Source: Sulfurimonas sp. HSL-3221
GTDB taxonomy: Bacteria > Campylobacterota > Campylobacteria > Campylobacterales > Sulfurimonadaceae
NCBI RefSeq assembly: GCF_021044585.1
Contig: NZ_CP087998.1
Location: 496,001 to 560,000 of the forward strand
DNA: 64,000 bases
Direction: 5' to 3'
This document shows, piece by piece, positions 44,449 to 52,485 of the stretch. The notes beneath the pieces were generated by a model. That model made no database searches, was not told where the DNA came from, and saw nothing but the letters and a program-made list of their open reading frames with translations. Position numbers and translations under genes: made by a program. Each line of letters starts with the position of its first letter. Position 1 is the stretch's first letter.

Positions 44449-44949
44449 TTACTGCTCCGGCATTATCCTGTCGTTCGCGTCGACCTGCTTCGTCTTTAGC
44501 AGCGCGGCACGCTCATTGTCCACCTCAAAAAGCTTGTAACGGATATCCGGCCCCGGAATGGGGATGAATCCGTAGGGAACAAAGGTGACCCCTTCAAATA
44601 CAGGGTAGGTCTCAAAGAAATTCGAACCGTTCACCTCTGCCGTGAAAGCAAGGCTTTCCAGGTGCGTGAAATAGGGGGAGGATGAATCGGAAACGCCGAG
44701 CTCGTGCGTTCCCGGCGGGATAGGAAAGGTGATGCGCTCTCCGCCGTGCAGATAAAAGGCAAAGGTACCGTCCACCATGATGCCGACACTATGCACCGAG
44801 AGGATGAGGTTCGATGATTTTGGGTAGCAAATAGTCACCGCGGCGCCGTCTCCTGTTTCGTCCAGCAGACGCTTGGCCATCGGCGACAGCGTTGGACTGC
44901 ACCCTTGCAACAACAGAAGCGATATCACGGCGGCAGTCACTGTTTTCAT
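44449..44949 (-). CDS. DUF2846-like lipoprotein
   Basis: 166 aa. Signal peptide MKTVTAAVISLLLLQGC with Cys17 as the lipid-modified residue. The mature part is a small beta-rich domain (AAVTICYPKSSNLILSVHSV, VDGTFAFYLHGGERITFPIP, PGTHELGVS), the pattern of DUF2846: a small domain with a hydrophobic VDG strand and a PGxH turn. Function unknown. It lies 31 bases after the RDD-ankyrin gene on the same strand and is probably co-transcribed with it. Its 3' end abuts YmdB-head copy A. Confidence 0.75.
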   Translation of the reverse strand: MKTVTAAVISLLLLQGCSPTLSPMAKRLLDETGDGAAVTICYPKSSNLILSVHSVGIMVDGTFAFYLHGGERITFPIPPGTHELGVSDSSSPYFTHLESLAFTAEVNGSNFFETYPVFEGVTFVPYGFIPIPGPDIRYKLFEVDNERAALLKTKQVDANDRIMPEQ

Positions 44950-44980
44950 ACTAAGAGTGAGTATAGCCAGTTTGGATCGA

Positions 44981-46714
44981 TCACGGGTATTTAGCGATCA
45001 GTTCCTGCATACGCTCAAGATTTTTCCCCTTGCAAGACGCTTGTATGCGGGTCAATGTGTCTCCGCCGAATTTGTCTTTGAGAGCAGGGTCGGCTCCACT
45101 GGACAGAAGTAATTCGACAAGTGCAAAGTTCCTACATTTCTTGGCGGCAATTGTCAGTGCCGTTGAGCCTCTAAGATATTGATAATTCACATCGTAACCG
45201 TGTTCCAGGAACATCTTGATGATCGGAATAGATCGGTCTCCATCGGTGACCGCGACATCAAAGGGAGTCATCCTGTGCAAATCCGCGTACATGTCTGCAC
45301 CGTTGAGTAGTAGTTTTTTTACACTCTGTTCTTTGCGCAGTCGGACGGCATAAAACAGCGGTGTAAAGCTGTTGCCGTTGCGTACCTCAAGAATGGAACG
45401 GTCGCGAAGCAGTTCATCCAATACCTTTTCTTGATCGTTGGCAATGACGTAAAAAATGGAAGGTCCTCGTTTGAGAGAACGATCGTAGCGCAAGCGTGCC
45501 AACATCTTTTTGCGGGCTTCTTTTTTTCTGATAAGACGTTCTTCGTCATCTAGTTTAGCCTCCAGCGCTTTTTGTTCTTGCAGCAGTATCAGCTCCGGAT
45601 GGTGTTCCTTGAAGGTTTCATACCATCGTTTATCTTCGTCTTCGAGAAAGAGCTGATGTTCGAATGATTCGAAATATTTTTTGGCAAAGCTGTCATAGAG
45701 GATTTCAACATTGACGCTGTCATCGCACGGGCTATGGAGGCTCCGCGCTGAAAGTCCCGTAATATCTCTCTCGATCTCGTTGATCAAGTTCGTGTCGACG
45801 ACATAAAAGCGGCTGCTTGAGTACGCTTCCTGCTCCTGGGCGAGATCAATTTTATCATTCGCGACATAGGCGTTTCGCGCATTTTTGTAGAAGGAGCGGC
45901 CTTCACCGGTACTTTCCGGATCGTGCAGTTTTTGGAGACGGTCGATACAGTTCTGGGCGAGTTCCGATTTGATGTCATTGGCAAAAATGTCATATTCGTC
46001 TTCGGCATCGATGTAGCGCGGGACATAGACGTTCAGCGCATCGGCATAGAAGCGGATACGAGCATCGCCATAGTCGTTTGTGGGATAGGTCCGTTGGTAT
46101 GATTGATCGTATAGCGCCTGTGCTTGTTGAGCCGCTCGCCACATGACGCTGGCAAAGAGCATGTAGTAGCCTGTGATGATCAGTAAGCCCAGGATGGCGA
46201 CAGTGCGCAAAAGTCTTCTGAAAGTGCGTAGCGGCGGAGCACTGCTCTCAATCGTATCGAGGACGACAGTAAGGGCGATCCGGTCATGCAAGGACCGTTT
46301 GTCCCGACTCAGAATTATCAGCAGTACCGGCAGGAGCGAGAGGCTAAGAAACAGGAGGATTGACGGGTTGCCGTGCGTAAGCTCAGAGACTTTGAGTGCA
46401 GCGGACACGTAAAGGAAATATCCCAGTACGATTGTTTCACGAATGGCCAATGTTCGAAATGTCAGTGGCTCGGAATTATCCCTCTCCAGGGTCAGGCCGA
46501 ATAGTTTTTTCCCAAGGGTGCCCCGCAGGGGAGAAAGCGGGAGAAATACGCGGTAAAGCCAAAAGAAACCTATGAGGGCGTAGGGAAAGAGTGATACATA
46601 CGACTTCGGCAGAAGTGGCAGAAAGAGTACGATGACCAGGCTTACCAGAAAGATGTCGGAGAGGAATGCGACAATCCTCGTGAGTGCGGTTGTAATAGAA
46701 ATATTTTTAAACAT
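44981..46714 (-). CDS. RDD-domain membrane protein with C-terminal ankyrin repeats
   Basis: 577 aa. N-terminal RDD-type region (~1-160) with several helices and the RGTLGKKLFGLTLERD motif; a further helix at ~172-192; a charged, helical, probably extracytoplasmic region (~195-425, with an EAKLDDEERLIRKKEARKKM coiled coil); then four ankyrin-like repeats (~428-570: NGNSFTPLFYAVRLRKEQSV, DLHRMTPFDVAVTDGD, LRGSTALTIAAKKCRNFALV). The architecture suggests a membrane scaffold binding protein partners; role unknown. It forms a module with the lipoprotein gene, between YmdB-head copies A and B. Confidence 0.78.
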   Translation of the reverse strand: MFKNISITTALTRIVAFLSDIFLVSLVIVLFLPLLPKSYVSLFPYALIGFFWLYRVFLPLSPLRGTLGKKLFGLTLERDNSEPLTFRTLAIRETIVLGYFLYVSAALKVSELTHGNPSILLFLSLSLLPVLLIILSRDKRSLHDRIALTVVLDTIESSAPPLRTFRRLLRTVAILGLLIITGYYMLFASVMWRAAQQAQALYDQSYQRTYPTNDYGDARIRFYADALNVYVPRYIDAEDEYDIFANDIKSELAQNCIDRLQKLHDPESTGEGRSFYKNARNAYVANDKIDLAQEQEAYSSSRFYVVDTNLINEIERDITGLSARSLHSPCDDSVNVEILYDSFAKKYFESFEHQLFLEDEDKRWYETFKEHHPELILLQEQKALEAKLDDEERLIRKKEARKKMLARLRYDRSLKRGPSIFYVIANDQEKVLDELLRDRSILEVRNGNSFTPLFYAVRLRKEQSVKKLLLNGADMYADLHRMTPFDVAVTDGDRSIPIIKMFLEHGYDVNYQYLRGSTALTIAAKKCRNFALVELLLSSGADPALKDKFGGDTLTRIQASCKGKNLERMQELIAKYP

Positions 46715-46845
46715 AAAAAAATTATATTGTTTTTATCATAAAAAACATTTATCGAATCTTTTGAAATCAGGGAATCGCGCAGGCGTATCCTGCAGGGAAA
46801 GCCAAACAACAGCTTTTTCAGTCCGATACAGCTACATTGCTACCC

Positions 46846-46935
46846 ATGAATAGGTTGAAAGTAGCAATGATCGGTGACGTCGTCGGGCGGCCGGGGCGGT
46901 TGATGATAAAACAGCACCTGCCGCGGCTACTGTAA
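46846..46935 (+). pseudogene. Duplicate of the first ~27 codons of the YmdB-family gene, copy B
   Basis: Reads MNRLKVAMIGDVVGRPGRLM then IKQHLPRLL and stop. From GTAGCAATG it matches the intact gene in 63 of 68 bases. It shares three differences with copy A (GGG, ATA and AAA codons where the intact gene has GGT, ATC and AAG), so both copies come from one donor allele. Similarity ends at CGGCT, within four bases of the copy A break. Confidence 0.88.
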
Positions 46936-46970
46936 AGATCGCATATGCTTCAGTATGGTTGCGGTAGCAG

Positions 46971-49820
46971 CTATTTTGCCTCCAGCTGCCACAACGCAAT
47001 CTCCCTGCCGATCGTGGCAATATGATTTTCGTCTATGAAGATGGCGCCTCTGATGTCCCCGCCGGTGAGAACCTCATACTGGACCTTGCTGCCCAGTTTC
47101 CATAGAAATACGCCAGATTGGCTTGACGCCATAAGATACCTGTGGTCTTTGCTCATTTCGAGGTGCTTGCACTGCATATAAAAATCGGCGTCAAGGGTCT
47201 CGACGATCGATTTTTTGTTCACATCCCAAAAACGGATGTTTTGCCCGTTGCAGACCATCAAATGATCAGAGTTCCTCGGATCGTGGGCGATGGCACCGAT
47301 ATCGCGGACCTGTTTGTCTTCGATGGTGTCCGAGTAGGTGAATTTCATATTTCCCGTACCACTTCCCTTTTTCTGCCAACGCTCCACATGCCCGTTGCTG
47401 CTGCCGATGTAAATCGTCGTACCATCCGGCGATTCCCCGACAGCGCTGATCCTCGGTGTAAAATATTTCTTCTCCTTTTCAATGAATTTCGGAGTGATCT
47501 CTATGATATTTTCATTCTCCGTATTGAAAAAATAGATGCTTTTGCCTGCCCCGGCCACCAGGGTTTTATTGTCTGACAAAAAATGCATGAGGTTCTTGGC
47601 ACCTTTGGGCAGACCGTCAAGTGTTTTCCGAAGTTTGTTTCCCTGAATATCCCAAAGGTATATTTTGTCCCTGCTCCCAACTGCCAGCGTTTTGCCGTCG
47701 GGTGACATCACGGGTTGGAAACTGTAAGCCATGTCCCGGGGGAGGGCTTTGGGAGGAAGCTTCCGTTCTTTGTCAAATATTCTGGCGTCCTGACCGCTGA
47801 CAAAAAAACTGCTGCCTCTATCGGAGTGTGCGAAACCGTATGGAGCATGGCGTGTCTCCATGATCACGTCGGCTTTTTGGGCCACGTCAAAAGCGCTGGC
47901 AATGGGTTGGGGGCCGTATTGGTACTCTTTGGTCGTCCGTTCTTTGACAAACGAAACGCTGTTTTCCTCCTGTTCGCCGCACAGGCGCTCTACATGCTTG
48001 CCGACCATATGGTTGATCCGGAGCTTGTGGTTGTTGAGGAGGATGTAGTCGATGCCTTGATACCTTTTCCTGTCAAAATGGATGGCGTCATTCTTGTTCA
48101 TAGTCACAAAACCGCTGCAGAGGTTTCCGCCGGGAACGCCTTCGTATGTCAGCTTCATGCCGCCCTGGGGCATCCCCTCGATACGGACGCTGCTGCCGAA
48201 AGCCGGAATGATCTTGTTCTCCTGATCGATCCATTTGCTGTCGATAATCCCGGCTTCAACGGCTTTACTGTTGGTCAGGTCGTGAGTAGGTCTGTTTTCA
48301 AAGACCTTGGCGTAATACTTGAGGATGCTGTCTTTCTGACTGATCCCGGCTCCCATGGCAGCTCTTGTGAAACCGGGCTTTTGTGCCGCCGTCTTCCGGA
48401 CCGTCGTGGCGGCTTTGGGTTGTAAAAGCGCCGTCTGGTTGCAGTCGAAGAAGTGCTTGAGTTCTTCACTCTCTCCCTCCTGCTTCATCTTCATACCGAT
48501 GGTTGTCGCCCACCAGAACATCGGCTGTACCACATAGGTGCCGAACGCCTCTTTGAGCCCCTCCTGTTCGATGTCAGTTTTCAGCAACTGAAGAAAAGGC
48601 GTTTCGTCTTTGATGCAGTCTTGCAGGCGGAGTACCTTCAGGCCCGTGCCGATATCGCCGTTCTGCTTCCCTATCGCCGCTCTGATCTCGTTGAGGTACG
48701 CCTGCATCTTCGTCTTGGTTCCGGGGGCTCTGCCGTAGCTGTTGATGTACGCCTGGGATGTGGCGAATACGGGCATCTTGTTATGTTTGGGCGCCGGTTT
48801 TTCAATAGCGACGTCGACGGGAGCAAGCGTCATCGCCGTGATATTGTTCTCACAGTATGCGCTGATCTCGTTGGGCAGAAAGTCGGTTTTCAGTGGGTAA
48901 TAGTTTGAATAGGAAGTAATTGAAGATACCAGCTTGCGCTTTTCGTTCAGTCTGTCACCGCTCTTTTGATACAGATCCAGCCGCCGCTGGCACTGTTCGA
49001 GATAGACGATCTCCTGCTGCATCGCGTGCCGCTTTTTGGGACGGTCGTAATTGCGGAGTATCTCCTCTTTGAGATAGGCAAGTCTGAACAGCATCTCCTT
49101 GTTTTTGCGGGTAGTCTCCATATGGTCGATACTTTCATAAACATTACGCGGTATCGTATTTTCAGGCAGCTGCTTGAGCGATGTGAGGTCATAATCGCGT
49201 TTGTCGTCACCTTTCGGTTCGACGCTGTATACCGGCTTGTTCGCTAAAACACGGGCGCGGAGTTTGGCGTCATACTCGCGCATCCGTTTTGACGACTCCG
49301 ATGATCCGTCCGTGTGAATGCGTCCCTCCACCCTGCGCAGTTTTTTCAGTACTTTTCGATCGCTTTCTGTCGGGGTGATGATCGCTTCGAGAACATTGTC
49401 AAATGAATAATGGAGCTTGCAGGCACTCCCAATGTCGCTCACAATATGCCAAAGCCTCCAGTAGTCTAGATCGCTCTTTTCAAGATCTTCCATACTTTCG
49501 ACATGTTGCATCCGGTATTTGAGTGCAAGTGTGTACGTATAGAGCATCGTCTTGTCGTCTTTGTTGAAGCAGTCGAATGATTCTACGTATCGGGTCGCCT
49601 GATAGGGAAGCGTGTTGGCGAGATATAGTCCCAATGCGTTTGTAGTTTCTTTATGCGTTTTTTCTGCATGTTCTTCCGGCTTTGCCTCGGGTAGGGAATC
49701 CAGGCACTTCACCAGCGCCTGCTTCGAGATTTTTTCAGCGCGGTACGCCTCAAAGCATGTCTCGCGCTCCGCACTGTGGAGCAAAGCTGTCAGACAGAGT
49801 AATAGCAAAGTTTTTTTCAT
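46971..49820 (-). CDS. Large exported protein with type IVb pilin-like module and C-terminal WD40-like propeller
   Basis: 949 aa. Signal peptide MKKTLLLLCLTALLHSAE; ATG at 49820 chosen because AGGAAA precedes it. Residues ~20-480 are helical, with no family recognised. Residues ~490-580 look like the globular part of a type IVb pilin (PilS-like): DLTNSKAVEAGIIDSKWID, IIPAFGSSVRIEG, KLTYEGVPGGNLCSGF. From ~660 to the end there are repeated beta blades (AYSFQPVMSPDGKTLAVGSR, ISAVGESPDGTTIYIGSSNG, HLEMSKDHRYLMASSQSG) of a WD40-like propeller. Probably periplasmic or surface-exposed. It lies between YmdB-head copy B and the intact gene. Function unknown. Confidence 0.75.
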   Translation of the reverse strand: MKKTLLLLCLTALLHSAERETCFEAYRAEKISKQALVKCLDSLPEAKPEEHAEKTHKETTNALGLYLANTLPYQATRYVESFDCFNKDDKTMLYTYTLALKYRMQHVESMEDLEKSDLDYWRLWHIVSDIGSACKLHYSFDNVLEAIITPTESDRKVLKKLRRVEGRIHTDGSSESSKRMREYDAKLRARVLANKPVYSVEPKGDDKRDYDLTSLKQLPENTIPRNVYESIDHMETTRKNKEMLFRLAYLKEEILRNYDRPKKRHAMQQEIVYLEQCQRRLDLYQKSGDRLNEKRKLVSSITSYSNYYPLKTDFLPNEISAYCENNITAMTLAPVDVAIEKPAPKHNKMPVFATSQAYINSYGRAPGTKTKMQAYLNEIRAAIGKQNGDIGTGLKVLRLQDCIKDETPFLQLLKTDIEQEGLKEAFGTYVVQPMFWWATTIGMKMKQEGESEELKHFFDCNQTALLQPKAATTVRKTAAQKPGFTRAAMGAGISQKDSILKYYAKVFENRPTHDLTNSKAVEAGIIDSKWIDQENKIIPAFGSSVRIEGMPQGGMKLTYEGVPGGNLCSGFVTMNKNDAIHFDRKRYQGIDYILLNNHKLRINHMVGKHVERLCGEQEENSVSFVKERTTKEYQYGPQPIASAFDVAQKADVIMETRHAPYGFAHSDRGSSFFVSGQDARIFDKERKLPPKALPRDMAYSFQPVMSPDGKTLAVGSRDKIYLWDIQGNKLRKTLDGLPKGAKNLMHFLSDNKTLVAGAGKSIYFFNTENENIIEITPKFIEKEKKYFTPRISAVGESPDGTTIYIGSSNGHVERWQKKGSGTGNMKFTYSDTIEDKQVRDIGAIAHDPRNSDHLMVCNGQNIRFWDVNKKSIVETLDADFYMQCKHLEMSKDHRYLMASSQSGVFLWKLGSKVQYEVLTGGDIRGAIFIDENHIATIGREIALWQLEAK

Positions 49821-49992
49821 GATTGTTTCCTGGAATTTCATCGGTGGTCATATTGTAGATTAAATTTGGTTAAAAAAGATTTTTCAGTTTGCCGCGCGTC
49901 ATGAACCCTTCTCCTTACATGGAAAAGCAGAAGCCCCTCTGTTACTTTCGTTTCCCAGCCGGCACTGCGCGTTCGGTTTAAAACGTTCAGGG

Positions 49993-49998
49993 TAGAAT
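49993..49998 (+). promoter_or_regulatory. Putative -10 box (TAGAAT) for the YmdB-family gene
   Basis: GGTAGAATAGCG lies 7 bases before the ATG at 50006, so transcription may begin at or near the start codon. No Shine-Dalgarno sequence is visible between them. The duplicated heads at 44340 and 46846 do not carry this upstream sequence. Confidence 0.3.
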
Positions 49999-50005
49999 AG
50001 CGTTT

Positions 50006-50824
50006 ATGAAAGCAATTACAGTAGCAATGATCGGTGACGTTGTCGGGCGGCCGGGTCGGTCGATGATCAAGCAGCACCTGCCGCGGCTCAAGAAGGAGCA
50101 CGGCATCGACTTCGTCGTGGCCAACTACGAGAACGCCAGCCACGGCTTCGGGCTGACCGCCAAGAACGCCGACGAGCTCTTCGGCGCAGGCGTGGACGTT
50201 ATGACCGGGGGCAACCACAGCTTTGACAAGAAAGAGATCATCCCCCTTTTTGAAAAGCTGCCGCTGTTGCGTCCGCACAACTACCCCGAGGCGATGCCGG
50301 GCAAGGGCACGGGCATGTACGAGGTGAACGGCGTCAAAGTCGGTGTGCTCAACGTCATGGGCTACTACGCCATGCCGATGGTCGACAACCCCTTCATCTG
50401 CGCGCAGAAGAGCGTCGAGGCGCTGCGGCGCGAGGGGGCCGAAGTCATCCTTGTCGATATGCACGCCGAGGCGACGAGCGAGAAAAGGGCGCTGCTCATG
50501 ATGCTAAAGGGCCACGTCAGCGCCATCATCGGCACCCATACCCACGTGGCGACGGACGATTTGCAGATCGACGGCGGCACGGGCTACGTCACGGACCTGG
50601 GCCTCAGCGGCTGCCGCGACAACGTCATCGGGATGGACCCCAAGATCCCGCTGCAGCGCTTCCTGACAGGCCTTCCCGGCCACTTCAACGTCCCGGAAAA
50701 ATGTAAAAAGATTCTGCAGACGGCCGTGTTCGAGCTGGACGAGAAGGGGCGCTGCGTGAGCGCCAGGAAGATCAAGACCTTCGACGACGGGCGCGAGATC
50801 GTCACCGACGCCTGGGAAGTTTAG
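50006..50824 (+). CDS. YmdB-family metallophosphoesterase (TIGR00282)
   Basis: 272 aa. Calcineurin-like dimetal site: IGDVVGRPGRSM (~9-20), VVANYENASHGFG (~37-49), TGGNHSFDKKE (~67-77), and IGTHTHVATDDLQI (~176-189). Family members (YmdB of Bacillus) are phosphodiesterases acting on cyclic nucleotides or other phosphate esters; the substrate here is unknown. Complete; its last four bases overlap the convergent alcohol dehydrogenase gene. Its first ~27 codons are duplicated twice upstream. Confidence 0.9.
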   Translation: MKAITVAMIGDVVGRPGRSMIKQHLPRLKKEHGIDFVVANYENASHGFGLTAKNADELFGAGVDVMTGGNHSFDKKEIIPLFEKLPLLRPHNYPEAMPGKGTGMYEVNGVKVGVLNVMGYYAMPMVDNPFICAQKSVEALRREGAEVILVDMHAEATSEKRALLMMLKGHVSAIIGTHTHVATDDLQIDGGTGYVTDLGLSGCRDNVIGMDPKIPLQRFLTGLPGHFNVPEKCKKILQTAVFELDEKGRCVSARKIKTFDDGREIVTDAWEV

Positions 50825-51969
50825 AGCGCCAGTTTGAGGATCGTTTTCAGAACGTCCTCGGTGTAGGTGTCGGCCAGGCCGAACATCTTCGCGTTCGCCG
50901 CGGCGTTTTCGACGATGGCGTCGATGTCACTCTCTTTGATCGAGAACTGCGACAGCTTGGTCGGCGTGCCGACCTTGTCGAACCACTGCTCCAGCGCTTC
51001 TATTCCCTCCATGGCACTCTCTTTTCCAAACAGATTCTTTGCAAACCGTTCGAACTGGGCTTCGTTCTGCTTATGGTACCACTTCATCCACGCGGGCATG
51101 ATGACGGAGAGGCCCGCGCCGTGGGCGACGTTAAAGAGCGCCGAGAGGCTGTGCTCGATCATGTGGTTGGGGAAGCTGTAGCCCGCGACACCGAGGGTGG
51201 TCGTGCCGTTGAGCGCCTGCGTCGCCGCCCAGGCGAACTCGCCGCGGGCGTCGTAGTCGTCCGGGTCGGCCAGAAGCGTCTCCGTCGTGCTCATGACGGT
51301 GGAGATGTTCGCCTCGATGTACTTCGCGATGATGTCGGGGTGGTACGAGGCGGTAAAGTACCCCTCGATGGAGTGGGCAATGATGTCCGCGGCGGAGTAG
51401 ACGAGGTACTCCTTGGAGACGGACTTCTGCAGCTCCGGGTTGACGACGGAGACCCGCGGGTAGACGTGGGGCGAGGCGATGGAGAACTTCTGCTGCGTTT
51501 TCTCGTTGGTGACGACGGCGTAGGTGTTCATCTCGCTCCCCGTCGCGGCGAGGGTGATGATGTCAAAGACCGGCAGTGCTTTTTCGATGACGCTTTTGCC
51601 GATGAAGAAGTCCCAGACGTCCCCGTCGTAGAGGCTCCCTGCCGCGATGGCCTTGGAGCTGTCCAAAACGGAACCGCCGCCGACGCTGAGGATAGCCCCG
51701 ACGCCCTCGCTCTTCGCCGCCTCGACCCCCTCGTACACCTTCGAGAGCAGCGGGTTGCTGACGATGCCGCCCAGTTCGACGTACTCGATGCCGTTCGCTT
51801 TCAGGCTGGCGACGACGGTGTCGAAGAGGCCGTCTTTTTTGATGCGGTCGCTGCCGAAGGTGAGCAGCACCTTCTTGATGCCCGCCGCGGCGATGTGGTC
51901 GCCGATGGCTTTTTCCTTGTCTCTTCCGAATTCGATCTTGGTGGGGTTATGATAGGTAAAATCGGTCAT
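50821..51969 (-). CDS. Iron-containing alcohol dehydrogenase (butanol dehydrogenase-like)
   Basis: 382-aa type III alcohol dehydrogenase. NAD(P)-binding ILSVGGGSVLDSSKAIAAG (~93-111); metal ligands in AADIIAHSIEGYF (Asp/His, ~193-205) and FPNHMIEHSLSALFNVAHGAGLS (~256-278). Similar to BdhA/YqhD: reduces aldehydes to alcohols in the cytoplasm. It has its own TATAAT upstream, and AGGAGAA before the ATG. Confidence 0.93.
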   Translation of the reverse strand: MTDFTYHNPTKIEFGRDKEKAIGDHIAAAGIKKVLLTFGSDRIKKDGLFDTVVASLKANGIEYVELGGIVSNPLLSKVYEGVEAAKSEGVGAILSVGGGSVLDSSKAIAAGSLYDGDVWDFFIGKSVIEKALPVFDIITLAATGSEMNTYAVVTNEKTQQKFSIASPHVYPRVSVVNPELQKSVSKEYLVYSAADIIAHSIEGYFTASYHPDIIAKYIEANISTVMSTTETLLADPDDYDARGEFAWAATQALNGTTTLGVAGYSFPNHMIEHSLSALFNVAHGAGLSVIMPAWMKWYHKQNEAQFERFAKNLFGKESAMEGIEALEQWFDKVGTPTKLSQFSIKESDIDAIVENAAANAKMFGLADTYTEDVLKTILKLAL

Positions 51970-51995
51970 ATTTTTCTCCTGGATGCTTTTGGATA

Positions 51996-52001
51996 ATTAT
52001 A
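51996..52001 (-). promoter_or_regulatory. -10 box (TATAAT) of the iron alcohol dehydrogenase gene
   Basis: CCCTATAATTATCC on the minus strand, 26 bases upstream of the ATG. No recognisable -35. Confidence 0.5.
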
Positions 52002-52135
52002 GGGGGATTTGCGTTTACGCGGTAGAACGATGCTATGCGGGAGTTGCCTGATTCTCCAAGCGTTTCATAAATGTGACGGATTTGTGAAGGTGAGAGTGGG
52101 AAAGGGGCGGGACGCGCGGGGCGCCCACTGGAAAA

Positions 52136-52441
52136 TTATTTGATTTTGGCTTTGGAAGTCTTGGTGTTGCCCTTGAGGTCAACCCAAGTCATAACGAGTT
52201 CGTCACCCGCTTTGAAGTCGCCTTTGAACGCGAATTTGAAGATCGGGTTCTTGGAGAGGAACTGGCTGACAGAAGCATCCATAACAGTTGCCGCGCCGAC
52301 TTTAGCGTCGATGTGCGTGATGAAGTTCGCGTTGTTGCGGTCGCCGGTTTTCTTCTCAGCGATATCGTATGTCCACATGTCGTGCTTCGCCATCGCTTTT
52401 ACAGAAACAACATTACCTTTGAGTTTTGCTTTGATTCTCAT
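52136..52441 (-). CDS. soxZ: Thiosulfate oxidation carrier subunit SoxZ
   Basis: 101-aa immunoglobulin-fold partner of SoxY in the periplasmic SoxYZ carrier, which holds sulfur intermediates during thiosulfate oxidation. Blocks: IKAKLKGNVVSVKAMAKHDM, NFITHIDAKVGAATVMDASV, SQFLSKNPIFKFAFKGDFKAGD and the VTWVDLKG-like strand (VMTWVDLKGNTKT). No signal peptide, as usual; it is exported with SoxY by Tat. Lies 44 bases after soxY. Confidence 0.93.
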   Translation of the reverse strand: MRIKAKLKGNVVSVKAMAKHDMWTYDIAEKKTGDRNNANFITHIDAKVGAATVMDASVSQFLSKNPIFKFAFKGDFKAGDELVMTWVDLKGNTKTSKAKIK

Positions 52442-52485
52442 GATATTACCTTTCTATACTTTCTATTTTCTGCAAGTGGGGGCGA

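Larger units (their letters stand above)
39159..50005. other. Accessory locus between mfd and a YmdB-family gene, punctuated by fragments of both flanking genes
   Basis: Every cargo gene here is on the minus strand, opposite to mfd and the phosphodiesterase gene. Three plus-strand fragments of the flanking genes interrupt it: mfd tail (41959-42048) and two phosphodiesterase-gene heads (44340-44432, 46846-46935). They divide it into hypothetical gene/selO; TIR-caspase-membrane operon; lipoprotein/RDD-ankyrin; and pilin-like/WD40 gene. Composition changes between modules, the TIR operon being markedly AT-rich. No integrase, transposase or terminal repeats were seen. Confidence 0.7.

Noticed and set aside
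49901-49981. 26-codon plus-strand frame just before the YmdB-family gene
   Set aside because: No Shine-Dalgarno sequence, no similarity to the fragments or neighbours; expected by chance.
39159-50005. Integrase, transposase or tRNA attachment site expected for a genomic island
   Set aside because: None of the frames shows integrase or transposase motifs and no tRNA-like sequence was seen; the gene-end fragments are the only boundary marks.
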